This document shows, in pieces, positions 1 to 7,523 of a DNA stretch of 10,689 nt. A model generated the notes under the pieces. That model was given only the letters and a program-made list of their open reading frames with translations. It had not been told where the DNA came from and ran no database searches. The position numbers were made by a program, and so were the translations under genes. The stretch comes from Rudanella sp. (GTDB lineage Bacteria > Bacteroidota > Bacteroidia > Cytophagales > Spirosomataceae), in contig JAJAYX010000625.1 of NCBI GenBank assembly GCA_026785985.1, forward strand, positions 1-10,689. The letters run 5' to 3'. Position 1 is the first letter of the stretch, and each line of letters opens with the position of its first letter.

Positions 1-549
1 AAATTAGACCGAATGAACGAGGCTCGCGAAGCCTTACCTTCTGCTTTATGTGCTGATAGTCAAAGTCGGTCCGCCGATGCGGTTAAACTGTCTCCCATGA
101 TCTTTGAAGACAGAGGACTTGACCCCAACAAGAAAGTCAACGGACGCAAGCGTCAATGGCTGGTGGACATGGGAGGGCGGCTTTGGCGAACGGCTGTTCA
201 CGCGGCTAATGGTGCTGATGGCCCATCGGCTACTGTGTTGCTAGAGAATCTGGCCGATATAGACGGTCGTTTAGTGTTATTTTTTGGCGACATGGCCTAT
301 AATGGGGTCTTTGCTGATGCCGTATTAGCGGGTGGTTACCAGTATGAAAAAGCGGCCAAACCTGAGAGTAAACAGGGGTTTGTGCCTGTCAAAGGTCGTT
401 GGGTTGTCGAACGAAGTATTGCCTGGACGAATTTTTTTCGACGGATTGTTAAAGATTATGAGCATACGGTGTCTTCCTCAGAAGCCTTTTTGTACTTAGC
501 TAACTCATTAATTATGCTCCAACGTATTGATAAACAATGGAGTACGTAA
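1..549 (+). CDS. IS5-family DDE transposase, C-terminal part
   Basis: This is the catalytic C-terminal portion of an IS5-family transposase, which cuts and pastes its own element. The frame is open from base 1, so the start lies left of the window; the ATG at 13 is internal. Counting from that Met, the DDE triad is visible: Asp15 in ADSQS, Asp93 in GDMAYNG and Glu133 in WVVERS. Family hallmarks around them are NKKVNGRKRQWLVD, GFVPVKGRWVVER, AWTNFFRR and the VKDYEHT tail. The usual C-terminus is present and the gene ends 15 bases before the presumed IS end, so the visible part looks intact and possibly active. The assignment to family is secure; the subgroup is a guess based on the TNA-like target. 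Confidence 0.9.
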   Translation, partial: KLDRMNEAREALPSALCADSQSRSADAVKLSPMIFEDRGLDPNKKVNGRKRQWLVDMGGRLWRTAVHAANGADGPSATVLLENLADIDGRLVLFFGDMAYNGVFADAVLAGGYQYEKAAKPESKQGFVPVKGRWVVERSIAWTNFFRRIVKDYEHTVSSSEAFLYLANSLIMLQRIDKQWST

Positions 550-564
550 TTCCCCAACACGCTC
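1..564 (+). mobile_element. IS5-family insertion sequence, right-hand part
   Basis: The left edge of the window lies inside this element; its left end is not visible. The transposase C-terminus with stop codon at 549 is followed by about 15 bases whose reverse complement starts GAGCGTGTTGGGG, the kind of terminus seen in IS5-family elements. I place the right end at 564 because the next three bases are TTA, a TNA-type target as used by the IS1031-like subgroup, and because the coding frame of an interrupted RND adaptor begins immediately afterwards. The terminal inverted repeat and the target duplication cannot be confirmed without the left end. Confidence 0.7.
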
Positions 565-1147
565 TTATAGTCGCTACGCGGGTTATGTCACAGAAGCCCC
601 GCCTGCCGAGGGCAGTTACGTGGCGGAAGGCGCAACCGTGCTGAAACTCGCCGAATTGCGCACGCTCTGGGCCGAAGCGCAACTTTACGTGAGTGACCTG
701 CCTTTTCTGACCCAAACCCGTGAGGCATCGGTTACGCTGCCGTATTATCCGGGGCGCATCCTCAACGGCCGGGTCAGTTTTATAAACCCTACCCTCGAAG
801 CCTCTTCCAAAATAGTGCTGGCCCGCGTGGTGATCGCAAACCCCCAAGGAAACTACCAACCGGGTATGCAGGTCTGGATAACGCTGAAAGGCAAAACGCG
901 CCGGGCTATCGCGGTGCCGACCAACGCACTCATCCGGGACAGTCGCGGCACCACGATCTGGATAAAAAATGCAGCCGGTGGTTTCGAAGGTCGCATGGTA
1001 CGCATCGGCACTGCCAACCAAGACTACACCGAAATCACCGGGGGACTGCAAACGGGTGAGTCCGTGGTGGTCTCCGGGGCTTACCTACTCCACAGCGAAT
1101 TTGTGTTTAAAAAAGGGGCTAACCCCATGGCCGGTCATACGATGTGA
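565..1147 (+). pseudogene. cusB: CusB-like RND efflux periplasmic adaptor, 3' half, disrupted by IS
   Basis: This is the C-terminal half of a membrane-fusion protein of the heavy-metal RND (CusB/CzcB) type, which links an inner-membrane RND pump to an outer-membrane channel. The frame becomes recognisable right after the IS end with YSRYAGYVTE, the second half of the lipoyl/barrel-sandwich domain. It continues through the beta-barrel domain (LWAEAQLYVSDL, FINPTLE, NYQPGMQVWI, AVPTNALI) and a membrane-proximal domain (FEGRMVRIGTA, GLQTGESVVVSGAYLLHSE). About 193 codons remain, against roughly 350-420 in intact family members; the signal peptide, first lipoyl half and alpha-hairpin are missing. 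The frame runs back into the IS to a TTG at 527, so a chimeric product is possible, but it would lack an export signal. Its partners should lie left of the window. It converges on the oxidase gene, with 51 bp between the stops. Substrate (copper/silver or other) is inferred from context. Confidence 0.8.
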
Positions 1148-1198
1148 TCGGCGAGGACCTGACCAAACGAGCGGTCAAGTATGTTCGTTGACATCTAA

Positions 1199-3883
1199 TC
1201 AGAAGTTATACCCCACCCCGCCCCCGGCGGTGCGATACCGGGTGTCGTAATCCGTGTGAAGAAACAGGTTTTTGGTAACGGTATATTGCAGTTCCAGGTG
1301 CGCCCGGACATAGCTGTCAATTAGCCACTGGGTCTGGTAGATAAACTCCAGGCGCGGAAAAAGCAGTTGCTGGCCCGACAGTTGCAGCCGCACGTTGCCC
1401 CGCGCATCTACCTTCGCTTCAGACTCGATTAAAAACGGCAGCATATACCGGATACCGGCCACCGCCCGCAGAATCTTCCGGTCTCCCGTTGTGGCTGGAT
1501 CGATGGTTTTGGCCGTTGTCCGGCGCAGAAATGGCTCGTTACCCCCGTCCACGCCTGCAAACACCCGAAACCAGTCGCCAAAGTAACGTTCGTAGTCCAG
1601 ATCGAACTCGTAGCTCTTGGTGCGCCAGTCGAGTTCACCTTGAGCGACGATAGCGTTCTTGTTGTTGGAGATGTTCAGCTTGCCGTAATTGAGTGGGTAG
1701 CCGGGTTGGACGTAACCCCAAACAAACGGGGCGTTGTCGCCCATTTCGCCCCCGTGCTTTTTCTGCATTTCGGCGGTTGCCGCATCGGGTTTGTCGCCGT
1801 AGCTGACCACGCGCACCATACCACTGAGCAGGTGGTAGAGCAGGTGGCAATGAAAAACCCAGTCTTTCCCATCATCAGCCATGAACTCGATAGTCACGCT
1901 TTCCATTGGCGACACGTTGACCGAGTGTTTCAGGGGCCAGTAATCGCCCTGCCCGTTCAATACCCGGAAGAAATGCCCGTGCAGGTGAATCGGGTGCATC
2001 ATCATGGTGTTGTTAGTCATCCGAATACGGACAATCTCGCCCCGCCGAATCTGAATCACATCGGCCCGCGAGAGCGGCTGCCCGTTGAAGCCCCAGATGT
2101 AGCGGAACATATTGCCCGACAGCGTGAGCGGAATTTCGCGAATGGGGTGGTTGGCCGGAAACACAATCGGTTCGGTCGCTTTCAAGATGCTGTAATCAAT
2201 CGTGTTCTGCTCGTCCATCATGCTCATGCTTTCGCCCGGTTTCATACCTCCCATTCCCTTCATATCGTGGCCTGGTTTCATCCCGGCCATCGTTCCGGGC
2301 TTATCACTCATGTTCATGCCAAGCATCGAACCCTGCTTGGGTTTACCACCCATATCCATCTTACTGTGATCCATTCCAGGCATCCCGTCCGGCTTCTTAC
2401 CGACCATATTCATCTGTCCATGATTCATGCCGACCATATCCATTTTGCCGTCCTTAGCCATGTTCATGTCTGTCATTGCCCTCGCCGATGACCTGCGCCT
2501 GCCGCCGTGATTCATACCGGGCATCGGGTCAGCCTGCGTGGGTTTAACCACTGCCCCTTTAGGAAGTTTCGCCTGACCCATATCCATCTCGTTATGGGTC
2601 ATACCAGACATAACTCCCCTATTGTGCGTCATCGGGCCATTCATTCCGATATTATTCTCATTGGTATAATCGGGTCGTCCCATGCTCATCGTCCCTATAC
2701 CTGCTCCGCCCATCTGACTCATGTTGGCGGTCAGTTTGTAGAGGTCGGGCCGGGGAATCAGGGGGGCATAGTGAACCGGGCCACTGCCAAGCAGGGCTGT
2801 GGCGTAACCCGTACCGTCCTGGGCCGAAGCCCGTACTTCGAAGGCTCCACCCGGCGGCACCGTCACGATAAAGTCGTAGGTCTCACCTAAGCCAATCAGT
2901 CGGCGGTTCACCGCAACAGGCTGCACAGCAATTCCGTCAGCGGCAATCAACGTCATCGGCCCGCCCGCGTAATTAACGTGAAAATAGGTAGAACCCCCAG
3001 CGTTGATGACCCGCAGCCGTACCGTCTGGCCGGGCTTGATTTCGGGATAGCGGATGGTGTCTTTGCCGTTAATCAGGAATCGGTCGTAATAAACATCCGA
3101 AATATCCATCGGGGCCATTTTCTGCATGGACTGCCGCAGGTACGCGCCCACCGCTTTGTGTTGGATAATCCGGTTAAGCGATTGGCTGTTACCTTTTTGG
3201 ATGGAATACCATTCGTTCCGGCGTTTGAGGTTTTTGAGAATGTATTCCGGTTTTTCGTCCGTCCAATCCGACATCAAAATAACCAGATCATGATCCGCTT
3301 TCTGTACACGTTCCTGGGGCTGAATCACGATGGAGCCATACACGCCTAACTGCTCCTGAAAGCCGGTGTGCGCGTGAAACCAGTAGGTTCCCGACTGCAC
3401 CAGCGGAAACTCAAACGTGCGTGTTGTTCCGGCCATAATGGGTGGCGTTGTCACGTAGGGGACTCCATCCTGAATGTTGGGTACCAACAGCCCGTGCCAG
3501 TGCAGCGATGCTTCTGTTTTTAGCTTGTTATGCAGGTGAATCACGGCCACATCACCCTCCATAAACCGCATGGTTGGGCCGGGTATTCCGCCGTTGATGG
3601 TTATGGCCGGTCTCGACTTCCCCGTAATGTTGACCATCTGCCCGTCAATCGTCAGGTCATATTCGACGCGCTTGCCAGTGAGTTTTACACGGGCCATTGC
3701 CTGAGGCCGCGACACGGGCAGGGTGGTTGCGACAGTTGGGAAACTGCTTTTATCAGGATTAGGGGAACGATCAGCGACCTGGTTTGTCCCGGAAGTAGGG
3801 GTAGATACGTGCTGATGCTGCCCAAAACCGCCGGTAGCCCCGGCCAATAGGCATAGGGTTGTTAGTAGAATACTTGTTTTCAT
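1199..3883 (-). CDS. copper-resistance multicopper oxidase (CopA/PcoA type) with Met-rich insert and C-terminal CopB-like barrel
   Basis: A predicted periplasmic copper oxidase of 894 residues. It starts with a Sec-type signal peptide (residues 1-21, MKTSILLTTLCLLAGATGGFG) without a twin-arginine motif, unlike most PcoA/CopA/CueO proteins. Cupredoxin domain 1 (about 65-190) carries HWHG (128-131) and WFHAHTG (168-174). Domain 2 spans about 195-380. A Met-rich segment (388-556) follows. Domain 3 (about 565-695) carries HPIHLHGH (630-637) and HCHLLYHLLSGM (678-689), giving all type 1, 2 and 3 copper ligands, with Cys679, His684 and Met689 at the type 1 site. Residues 720-894 form alternating beta segments, including a stretch (AVAGIRYMLPFLIESEAK) resembling the CopB/PcoB outer-membrane protein, and end in YNF, an aromatic C-terminus typical of barrels assembled by BAM. 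The family role is oxidising Cu(I) to Cu(II) and sequestering copper. The gene sits behind a terminator, so it probably has its own promoter. The oxidase call is very secure; the barrel is likely but inferred. Confidence 0.93.
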   Translation of the reverse strand: MKTSILLTTLCLLAGATGGFGQHQHVSTPTSGTNQVADRSPNPDKSSFPTVATTLPVSRPQAMARVKLTGKRVEYDLTIDGQMVNITGKSRPAITINGGIPGPTMRFMEGDVAVIHLHNKLKTEASLHWHGLLVPNIQDGVPYVTTPPIMAGTTRTFEFPLVQSGTYWFHAHTGFQEQLGVYGSIVIQPQERVQKADHDLVILMSDWTDEKPEYILKNLKRRNEWYSIQKGNSQSLNRIIQHKAVGAYLRQSMQKMAPMDISDVYYDRFLINGKDTIRYPEIKPGQTVRLRVINAGGSTYFHVNYAGGPMTLIAADGIAVQPVAVNRRLIGLGETYDFIVTVPPGGAFEVRASAQDGTGYATALLGSGPVHYAPLIPRPDLYKLTANMSQMGGAGIGTMSMGRPDYTNENNIGMNGPMTHNRGVMSGMTHNEMDMGQAKLPKGAVVKPTQADPMPGMNHGGRRRSSARAMTDMNMAKDGKMDMVGMNHGQMNMVGKKPDGMPGMDHSKMDMGGKPKQGSMLGMNMSDKPGTMAGMKPGHDMKGMGGMKPGESMSMMDEQNTIDYSILKATEPIVFPANHPIREIPLTLSGNMFRYIWGFNGQPLSRADVIQIRRGEIVRIRMTNNTMMMHPIHLHGHFFRVLNGQGDYWPLKHSVNVSPMESVTIEFMADDGKDWVFHCHLLYHLLSGMVRVVSYGDKPDAATAEMQKKHGGEMGDNAPFVWGYVQPGYPLNYGKLNISNNKNAIVAQGELDWRTKSYEFDLDYERYFGDWFRVFAGVDGGNEPFLRRTTAKTIDPATTGDRKILRAVAGIRYMLPFLIESEAKVDARGNVRLQLSGQQLLFPRLEFIYQTQWLIDSYVRAHLELQYTVTKNLFLHTDYDTRYRTAGGGVGYNF
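2216..2728 (-). other. Met-rich copper-binding insert of the oxidase
   Basis: Residues 386-556 of the oxidase hold 35 methionines by hand count, with many Asp, His, Gly and Lys, in loosely repeated units such as GMNHG, MDHSKMDMGG and GMKPG (the last twice, at 534-538 and 546-550). The segment lies between cupredoxin domains 2 and 3, where PcoA/CopA proteins carry MxxM-type repeats thought to bind Cu(I). It is longer than usual as far as I recall. The repeats are degenerate at DNA level, so this is not a simple tandem repeat. Confidence 0.7.
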
Positions 3884-3900
3884 AGCGTTGAAACTGAATT

Positions 3901-3915
3901 ATTGTCTTTATACAA
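3901..3915 (-). promoter_or_regulatory. small inverted repeat upstream of the oxidase gene
   Basis: On the minus strand the sequence is TTGTATAAAGACAAT, with TTGT and ACAA arms around an AT-rich core, 17 bp before the oxidase ATG. A similar arrangement occurs upstream of both ATPase genes (6554-6574 and 7457-7476). It may be an operator or may overlap a promoter; it is short and AT-rich, so chance is a real alternative. Confidence 0.25.
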
Positions 3916-3921
3916 CTAAAC

Positions 3922-3949
3922 AGCCGCGTCACTGGATGATGACGCGGCT
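3922..3949 (-). terminator. intrinsic terminator of the regulator-ATPase-chaperone operon
   Basis: A perfect 10-bp GC-rich stem (AGCCGCGTCA paired with TGACGCGGCT) encloses an 8-base loop. On the minus strand the hairpin is followed by GTTTAGTTGTA, a moderately T-rich tail. It lies 45 bp downstream of the small CxxC gene and 38 bp before the oxidase start, so it would end the leftward operon and separate it from the oxidase gene. There is no T-tract on the plus strand. Confidence 0.7.
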
Positions 3950-3994
3950 TGTAAGATTCGGCAAAATCGTTGCGGAACTTCCAGAAAATCAGGA

Positions 3995-4225
3995 TTATGG
4001 CATTGGCTCGGCTTTGTATCCTGCCCGCTCAACGGCTTTCCGAACTTCGTCACCGACACCGGTATCAGTGGTCTGCACGGTAAGAATTTTGTCGGGATTA
4101 GCGGTATCCACATTCCAGCCATCAAGCTGCTCGATGGCATTCAAAAAGGGGGTGACTGCGGCTATGCACCCACCGCATTTAATATTGGTCTTGAATCGGA
4201 CCGTCGCACGGTTTAAGGTTTCCAT
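3995..4225 (-). CDS. heavy-metal-associated (HMA) domain protein, CopZ-like chaperone
   Basis: A 76-residue cytoplasmic protein made of one HMA domain (ferredoxin-like fold). Residues 11-20 (FKTNIKCGGC) hold the metal-binding CxxC (Cys17, Cys20). The helix AAVTPFLNAIEQL, the strand region WNVDTANPDKILTVQT and the second helix DEVRKAVERAGYKAE follow in the expected order. CxxC proteins of this size carry Cu(I) and hand it to P1B-type ATPases. The CGGC version, with Asn-Ile in front instead of the usual GMTC, is as I recall common in Bacteroidota. It is the last gene of the operon, 45 bp after the copper ATPase, which fits a chaperone-pump pair. No signal peptide. The start ATG at 4225 has no Shine-Dalgarno sequence. 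Confidence 0.85.
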   Translation of the reverse strand: METLNRATVRFKTNIKCGGCIAAVTPFLNAIEQLDGWNVDTANPDKILTVQTTDTGVGDEVRKAVERAGYKAEPMP

Positions 4226-4270
4226 AAGAGAGTTAATCGTTATATGATTGAAAAATCAGGCAAAAAGTGT

Positions 4271-6550
4271 TCATAGTTTGGCCCTTCGTAGCCGTAAACT
4301 GTTACTGACCACCGACACCGAACTAAGGGCCATCGCTGCCCCGGCCAGCATGGGGTTCAGCAGGAAGCCGTTGATGGGGTAGAGCAGACCGGCTGCTACC
4401 GGGATGCCGATGAGGTTATAGATGAACGCCCAGAACAGGTTTTGGCGGATGGTCTGCACCGTCTTTTTGGAGAGTTGCAGGGCCTTGGCGACACTGTTCA
4501 GGTCGGAGGTGATGAGCGTCATCTTGGCCACATCCATCGCAATGTCGGAACCACGTCCCATGGCGATGCTTACATCGGCTTGCGCCAGGGCCTGCGAGTC
4601 GTTGATGCCATCGCCAATCATGGCTACTACCTTGCCCTGCGCCTGTAGCTCTTTCACGAAAGCGGCTTTATCGACGGGCAAAGCCTCGGCCCGGAAGTCA
4701 CTCAAGCCAACGGCTTTAGCTACGGCTCCGGCCGTTTGGGCGTTGTCGCCCGTCATCATATACACCGAGATACCGCGTTTGCGAAGCGTATGAATCGCTT
4801 CTCGGGAGGTCTCTTTCACCGGGTCAGCAATGGCGAGTACCGCCAGAATGCGGGTTTGATCGGCAAAATAGACGACCGTCTTGGCTTCCTGTTGCCAATT
4901 GGTCGCCAACGTTTGACTAGCCAGGTTAGCAGCAAGACCCTGTTCCGTCAGGAGCCGGGCGTTACCCACGAAGTAAGTAGTGTGCTGAAAGCGGCCTGAC
5001 ACGCCCCGGCCCGTCAGGCTCTCAAACCCGTCGAGGGCTGTTCCAACTACTCTGTTAGCCCGTAGCCGTTCGACGACTGCATCGGCCAGCGGGTGTTCAG
5101 ATTGGGCTTCGAGAGCATACAGCACTGGCGATAACCGGGCAATTTCGGTTTCGCTCACCTGCCAGACTAGGTCGGTGACGGTAGGTTTACCCTCTGTGAT
5201 GGTGCCGGTTTTGTCCAGCACAACGGCGTTGACTTTGTAGCCCAGTTCCAGGCTCTCGGCATCTTTGATGAGGATATTGTTGTCGGCTCCTTTTCCTACG
5301 CCAACCATAATGGCCGTGGGCGTGGCCAGCCCCAGCGCACAGGGACAGGCAATCACCAACACCGTTACCGAGGTCATCAGAGCCTGGGTAAAGGCGTTTT
5401 CACCGCCAAGGAACATCCAGACTCCAAATGTCAATACGGCAATACCAATAACCACCGGCACAAAAATCCCGGCAATTTTATCGACTAATTTCTGCACCGG
5501 AGCCTTGCTGCCCTGTGCTTCCTGCACCATGCGGATAATTTGCGCCAGCACCGTTTCACCCCCTACTTTCTGAGCCGTGAAACGGAATGCTCCTTTCTGA
5601 TTGATGGTTCCGGCAAAGACAACTTCGCCGGTTTGCTTGGCCACCGGAATGGCTTCGCCCGAAATCATGCTCTCGTCCACGAATGATTCGCCCGATTCAA
5701 CGACACCATCAACCGGGATTTTCTCGCCGGGTCGCACGACGATCACCTGACCGACCCGCACCTGGGCAACGGGTAATTCACGTTCGATGCCGCCCTCAAT
5801 GATACGTATCGTTTTCGGTTGCAGGCCCATGAGTTTCTTAATCGCCAATGAGGTGTTTGATTTGGCCCGTTCTTCCAGCAGTTTACCCAGCGAAATAAAG
5901 GCAATGACCACTGCAGCGGCTTCAAAGTAAACGTGCGGGTGTTGGCCCCGGCTAATCCAGAAAGCAGGGTTCAGCGTATTAAAGGCGCTAAAGAGAAAGG
6001 CGATGCCCGTTGACAGAGCCACCAGCGTGTCCATGTTGGCTTTACCGTAGCGGGCCTGCTTCCAGGCATTGATAAAGTAAGACCGGCCCAGCCAGAATAC
6101 CACCGGAGCCGACAGGACCATCATGATATAGTTAACATAGGGTAGTGTCATAAAGAGCATACCCAATACAACCACCGGCACCGACAGGATGCCTGCCCAA
6201 ATGGTTCTTTTCTTCAACGATTCATACTGCCGCTCCTGAGCTTCCTGCTGCACGTCCCAAACGTTGGCCCGGTGCGGATCTTCTACATCGACCACCAGAT
6301 CATAGCCAATGGATTGCAATACCTGCTGCATCCCCGCCGGGGTAATCTCTTTCGAGTCATACTCGACCGTGGCCGACTGGTTGGCATAGTTCACGGCGGC
6401 TTTGGCCACACCGGGTGTGTTGGTCAGCATCGACTCGATACTCACGGCGCAGGCCGCGCAAGTCATTTCGAGCACCGGAAACGTTTGCCGGGTCAGCCTT
6501 ACCGAGGTCGGTGGTTTTGTAAGGGAGGTGATGGGTTCCGTCGTCATCAT
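4271..6550 (-). CDS. copA: Cu(I)-exporting P1B-1-type ATPase
   Basis: A 759-residue inner-membrane copper pump. An N-terminal HMA domain (about 21-90) has MTCAAC with Cys31 and Cys34. Transmembrane helices start near 115. The actuator domain has SGEA at 298-301 in place of the more usual TGES. The transport helix carries CPC at 402-404, the signature of Cu(I)/Ag(I) pumps. The phosphorylation site is DKTGT with Asp446, the nucleotide-binding domain has HP at 486-487, and the hinge is GDGIND at 646-651. The last two helices contain YN (711-712) and [11 protein letters not shown] (740-750), completing the P1B-1 copper sites. Length and domain order are normal. It starts at the first of two adjacent ATGs (6550 or 6547). 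It follows the HMA-AraC regulator by 120 bp and precedes the CxxC chaperone gene, so it is probably copper-induced from the regulator promoter or from a local one. Confidence 0.95.
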   Translation of the reverse strand: MMTTEPITSLTKPPTSVRLTRQTFPVLEMTCAACAVSIESMLTNTPGVAKAAVNYANQSATVEYDSKEITPAGMQQVLQSIGYDLVVDVEDPHRANVWDVQQEAQERQYESLKKRTIWAGILSVPVVVLGMLFMTLPYVNYIMMVLSAPVVFWLGRSYFINAWKQARYGKANMDTLVALSTGIAFLFSAFNTLNPAFWISRGQHPHVYFEAAAVVIAFISLGKLLEERAKSNTSLAIKKLMGLQPKTIRIIEGGIERELPVAQVRVGQVIVVRPGEKIPVDGVVESGESFVDESMISGEAIPVAKQTGEVVFAGTINQKGAFRFTAQKVGGETVLAQIIRMVQEAQGSKAPVQKLVDKIAGIFVPVVIGIAVLTFGVWMFLGGENAFTQALMTSVTVLVIACPCALGLATPTAIMVGVGKGADNNILIKDAESLELGYKVNAVVLDKTGTITEGKPTVTDLVWQVSETEIARLSPVLYALEAQSEHPLADAVVERLRANRVVGTALDGFESLTGRGVSGRFQHTTYFVGNARLLTEQGLAANLASQTLATNWQQEAKTVVYFADQTRILAVLAIADPVKETSREAIHTLRKRGISVYMMTGDNAQTAGAVAKAVGLSDFRAEALPVDKAAFVKELQAQGKVVAMIGDGINDSQALAQADVSIAMGRGSDIAMDVAKMTLITSDLNSVAKALQLSKKTVQTIRQNLFWAFIYNLIGIPVAAGLLYPINGFLLNPMLAGAAMALSSVSVVSNSLRLRRAKL

Positions 6551-6553
6551 CGT

Positions 6554-6574
6554 TTTGTCAATTTATACGACAAA
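6554..6574 (-). promoter_or_regulatory. inverted repeat just upstream of the copper ATPase
   Basis: TTTGTC and GACAAA are perfect 6-bp arms separated by 9 bp of AT-rich sequence that contains TATAAA on the minus strand. The repeat ends 3 bp before the ATPase start. The position suits an operator or an mRNA hairpin near the start codon. Similar TTGT...ATAA...ACAA arrangements precede the oxidase and the second ATPase. Confidence 0.3.
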
Positions 6575-6670
6575 GGTCGCCCTATCTGCCACCCCCTCTG
6601 TTACACAATTCCCCCGATGGCTTGTGAGATTTCAGGTAATTCCGTGTCAGCTTACTGGTCAATTGGCCAA

Positions 6671-7288
6671 CTAGTTCATACCCTGCTGCAACGCTTGCTT
6701 CTGTTGACGTACCTGCCGGAAATACGAAGGGGTAAGGCCCGTTAGCCGTTTGAACTGGTTGGAGAGATGGGAGGCACTGCTGAAACCAGTACGGTAAGCA
6801 ATGTCGGTTAGCGGTTGATCCGTATAGACCAGTAACTCCCGAACCTTATCAAGGCGTCGGTTGATGATGTACTTTTCGAGGGTAATACCTTCCTGAGCGG
6901 AGAAAAGCGCACTCAGGGTGGGGTAGTCCATAGGAATCTGCTGAACGATAGCGTCGGAGTAGCGAATTTTGTGATCGCCCAGGTCATCCCGGTTCAGGAT
7001 TTGTTCCACCACGGTTTTGGTCCGCTGAACGATGGTGGCTTTTGTATCGGTCAGCAACGCAAACCCTTGCTGGGCCAATGCCAACCGAACACAGTCTAAC
7101 GACTCGGGGGCTACGAGTCCCTGAATATGCACCTGCCCCAGGCGAATGTCGAGGATCACCAAATTTTGCTCCTGTACGATGTCCCGCACCACATCAATGC
7201 ACCGGGCACAGACCATGCCCCGTATCCGCAGGCTAACAACATCATTGGAATTTGTCTGGGTTATCATTGCAGGCTTAATCTTCTCCAT
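6671..7288 (-). CDS. AraC-family regulator with N-terminal CxxC (HMA-like) metal-binding domain
   Basis: A 205-residue predicted one-component metal sensor. Residues 16-80 follow the beta-alpha-beta-beta-alpha pattern of an HMA domain: strand VVSLRIRGM, then CARC (Cys27, Cys30) heading a helix, the strand pair VILDIRLGQVHIQG, and the helix SLDCVRLALAQQGFA. Residues about 95-195 are an AraC-type double helix-turn-helix: a first unit around YPTLSALFSAQEGITLEKYI with RRLDKVRELL, and a second with LTDIAYRTGFSSASHLSNQFKRLTGLTPSYFR. There is no cupin sugar-binding domain. The family is, from memory, common in Bacteroidota and mostly annotated only as AraC; metal sensing is inferred from CxxC and context. 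It is first in the leftward operon and divergent from the CopB-type ATPase across 235 bp, so it may control both directions and itself. No Shine-Dalgarno sequence precedes the ATG. Confidence 0.88.
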   Translation of the reverse strand: MEKIKPAMITQTNSNDVVSLRIRGMVCARCIDVVRDIVQEQNLVILDIRLGQVHIQGLVAPESLDCVRLALAQQGFALLTDTKATIVQRTKTVVEQILNRDDLGDHKIRYSDAIVQQIPMDYPTLSALFSAQEGITLEKYIINRRLDKVRELLVYTDQPLTDIAYRTGFSSASHLSNQFKRLTGLTPSYFRQVRQQKQALQQGMN

Positions 7289-7362
7289 AACTCATCGGAA
7301 GAACGAGCTGGTAACGGAGCGGGGTATCTTTCATTCACAAACGTATTCGATGAGATAACAGA

Positions 7363-7370
7363 CAAAGCTA
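7363..7370 (-). promoter_or_regulatory. Bacteroidota-type -7 promoter box for the regulator operon
   Basis: The minus strand reads TAGCTTTG, an exact match to the Bacteroidota -7 consensus TAnnTTTG, about 75 bp before the regulator start. No clear TTTG -33 element lies at the usual distance; only GGTTGG is near. This would give a 5' leader of roughly 65-70 nt. An exact match by chance in this gap on either strand is roughly a one-in-nine event. Confidence 0.4.
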
Positions 7371-7456
7371 CAGATGGTGTTTGCCAACCTGCTTGTAAAA
7401 TTCAGCCTGTTTGTTGCAGAATTCGGATATATCAGACCTACTGGGTCGATTGGGGG

Positions 7457-7476
7457 TTGTATAACCAAAACACAAT
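7457..7476 (+). promoter_or_regulatory. imperfect inverted repeat upstream of the CopB-type ATPase
   Basis: TTGTATAA is followed after 7 bp by ACAAT, giving TTGT/ACAA arms 47 bp before the ATPase start. The 8-mer TTGTATAA is identical to the one upstream of the oxidase gene on the other strand (3908-3915), and the downstream arm ACAAT is the same there. It could be a shared operator; the sequences are short. Confidence 0.25.
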
Positions 7477-7523
7477 CACCGGGTTAGCCCCGGCCATTAA
7501 TACCCTTACCTGCTCCAACGGAT

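Noticed and set aside
512..1051. A 179-codon minus-strand frame across the IS end and the adaptor
   Set aside because: It spans the IS/adaptor junction and shows no recognisable motif, whereas both plus-strand genes there are clear.
1160..1177. Inverted repeat TGACC/GGTCA between the convergent adaptor and oxidase genes
   Set aside because: The stem is only 5 bp with an 8-base loop and has no T-tract on either strand, so it is not a convincing terminator.
1640..2491. A 283-codon plus-strand open frame, rich in His, opposite the oxidase gene
   Set aside because: It is the reverse complement of the Met-rich insert: ATG read backwards is CAT, so a Met-rich gene gives a His-rich shadow. The opposite strand carries an unmistakable oxidase with all copper ligands.
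6653..6670. Imperfect hairpin TGGTC-AATT-GGCCA at the end of the regulator gene
   Set aside because: On the minus strand, where it would have to terminate, the stem contains a C-A mismatch and no T-tract follows.
7481..7495. CCGGG-TTAGC-CCCGG hairpin before the CopB-type ATPase start
   Set aside because: The 5-bp stem is too short to call a terminator or riboswitch; it may be a weak leader hairpin at most.
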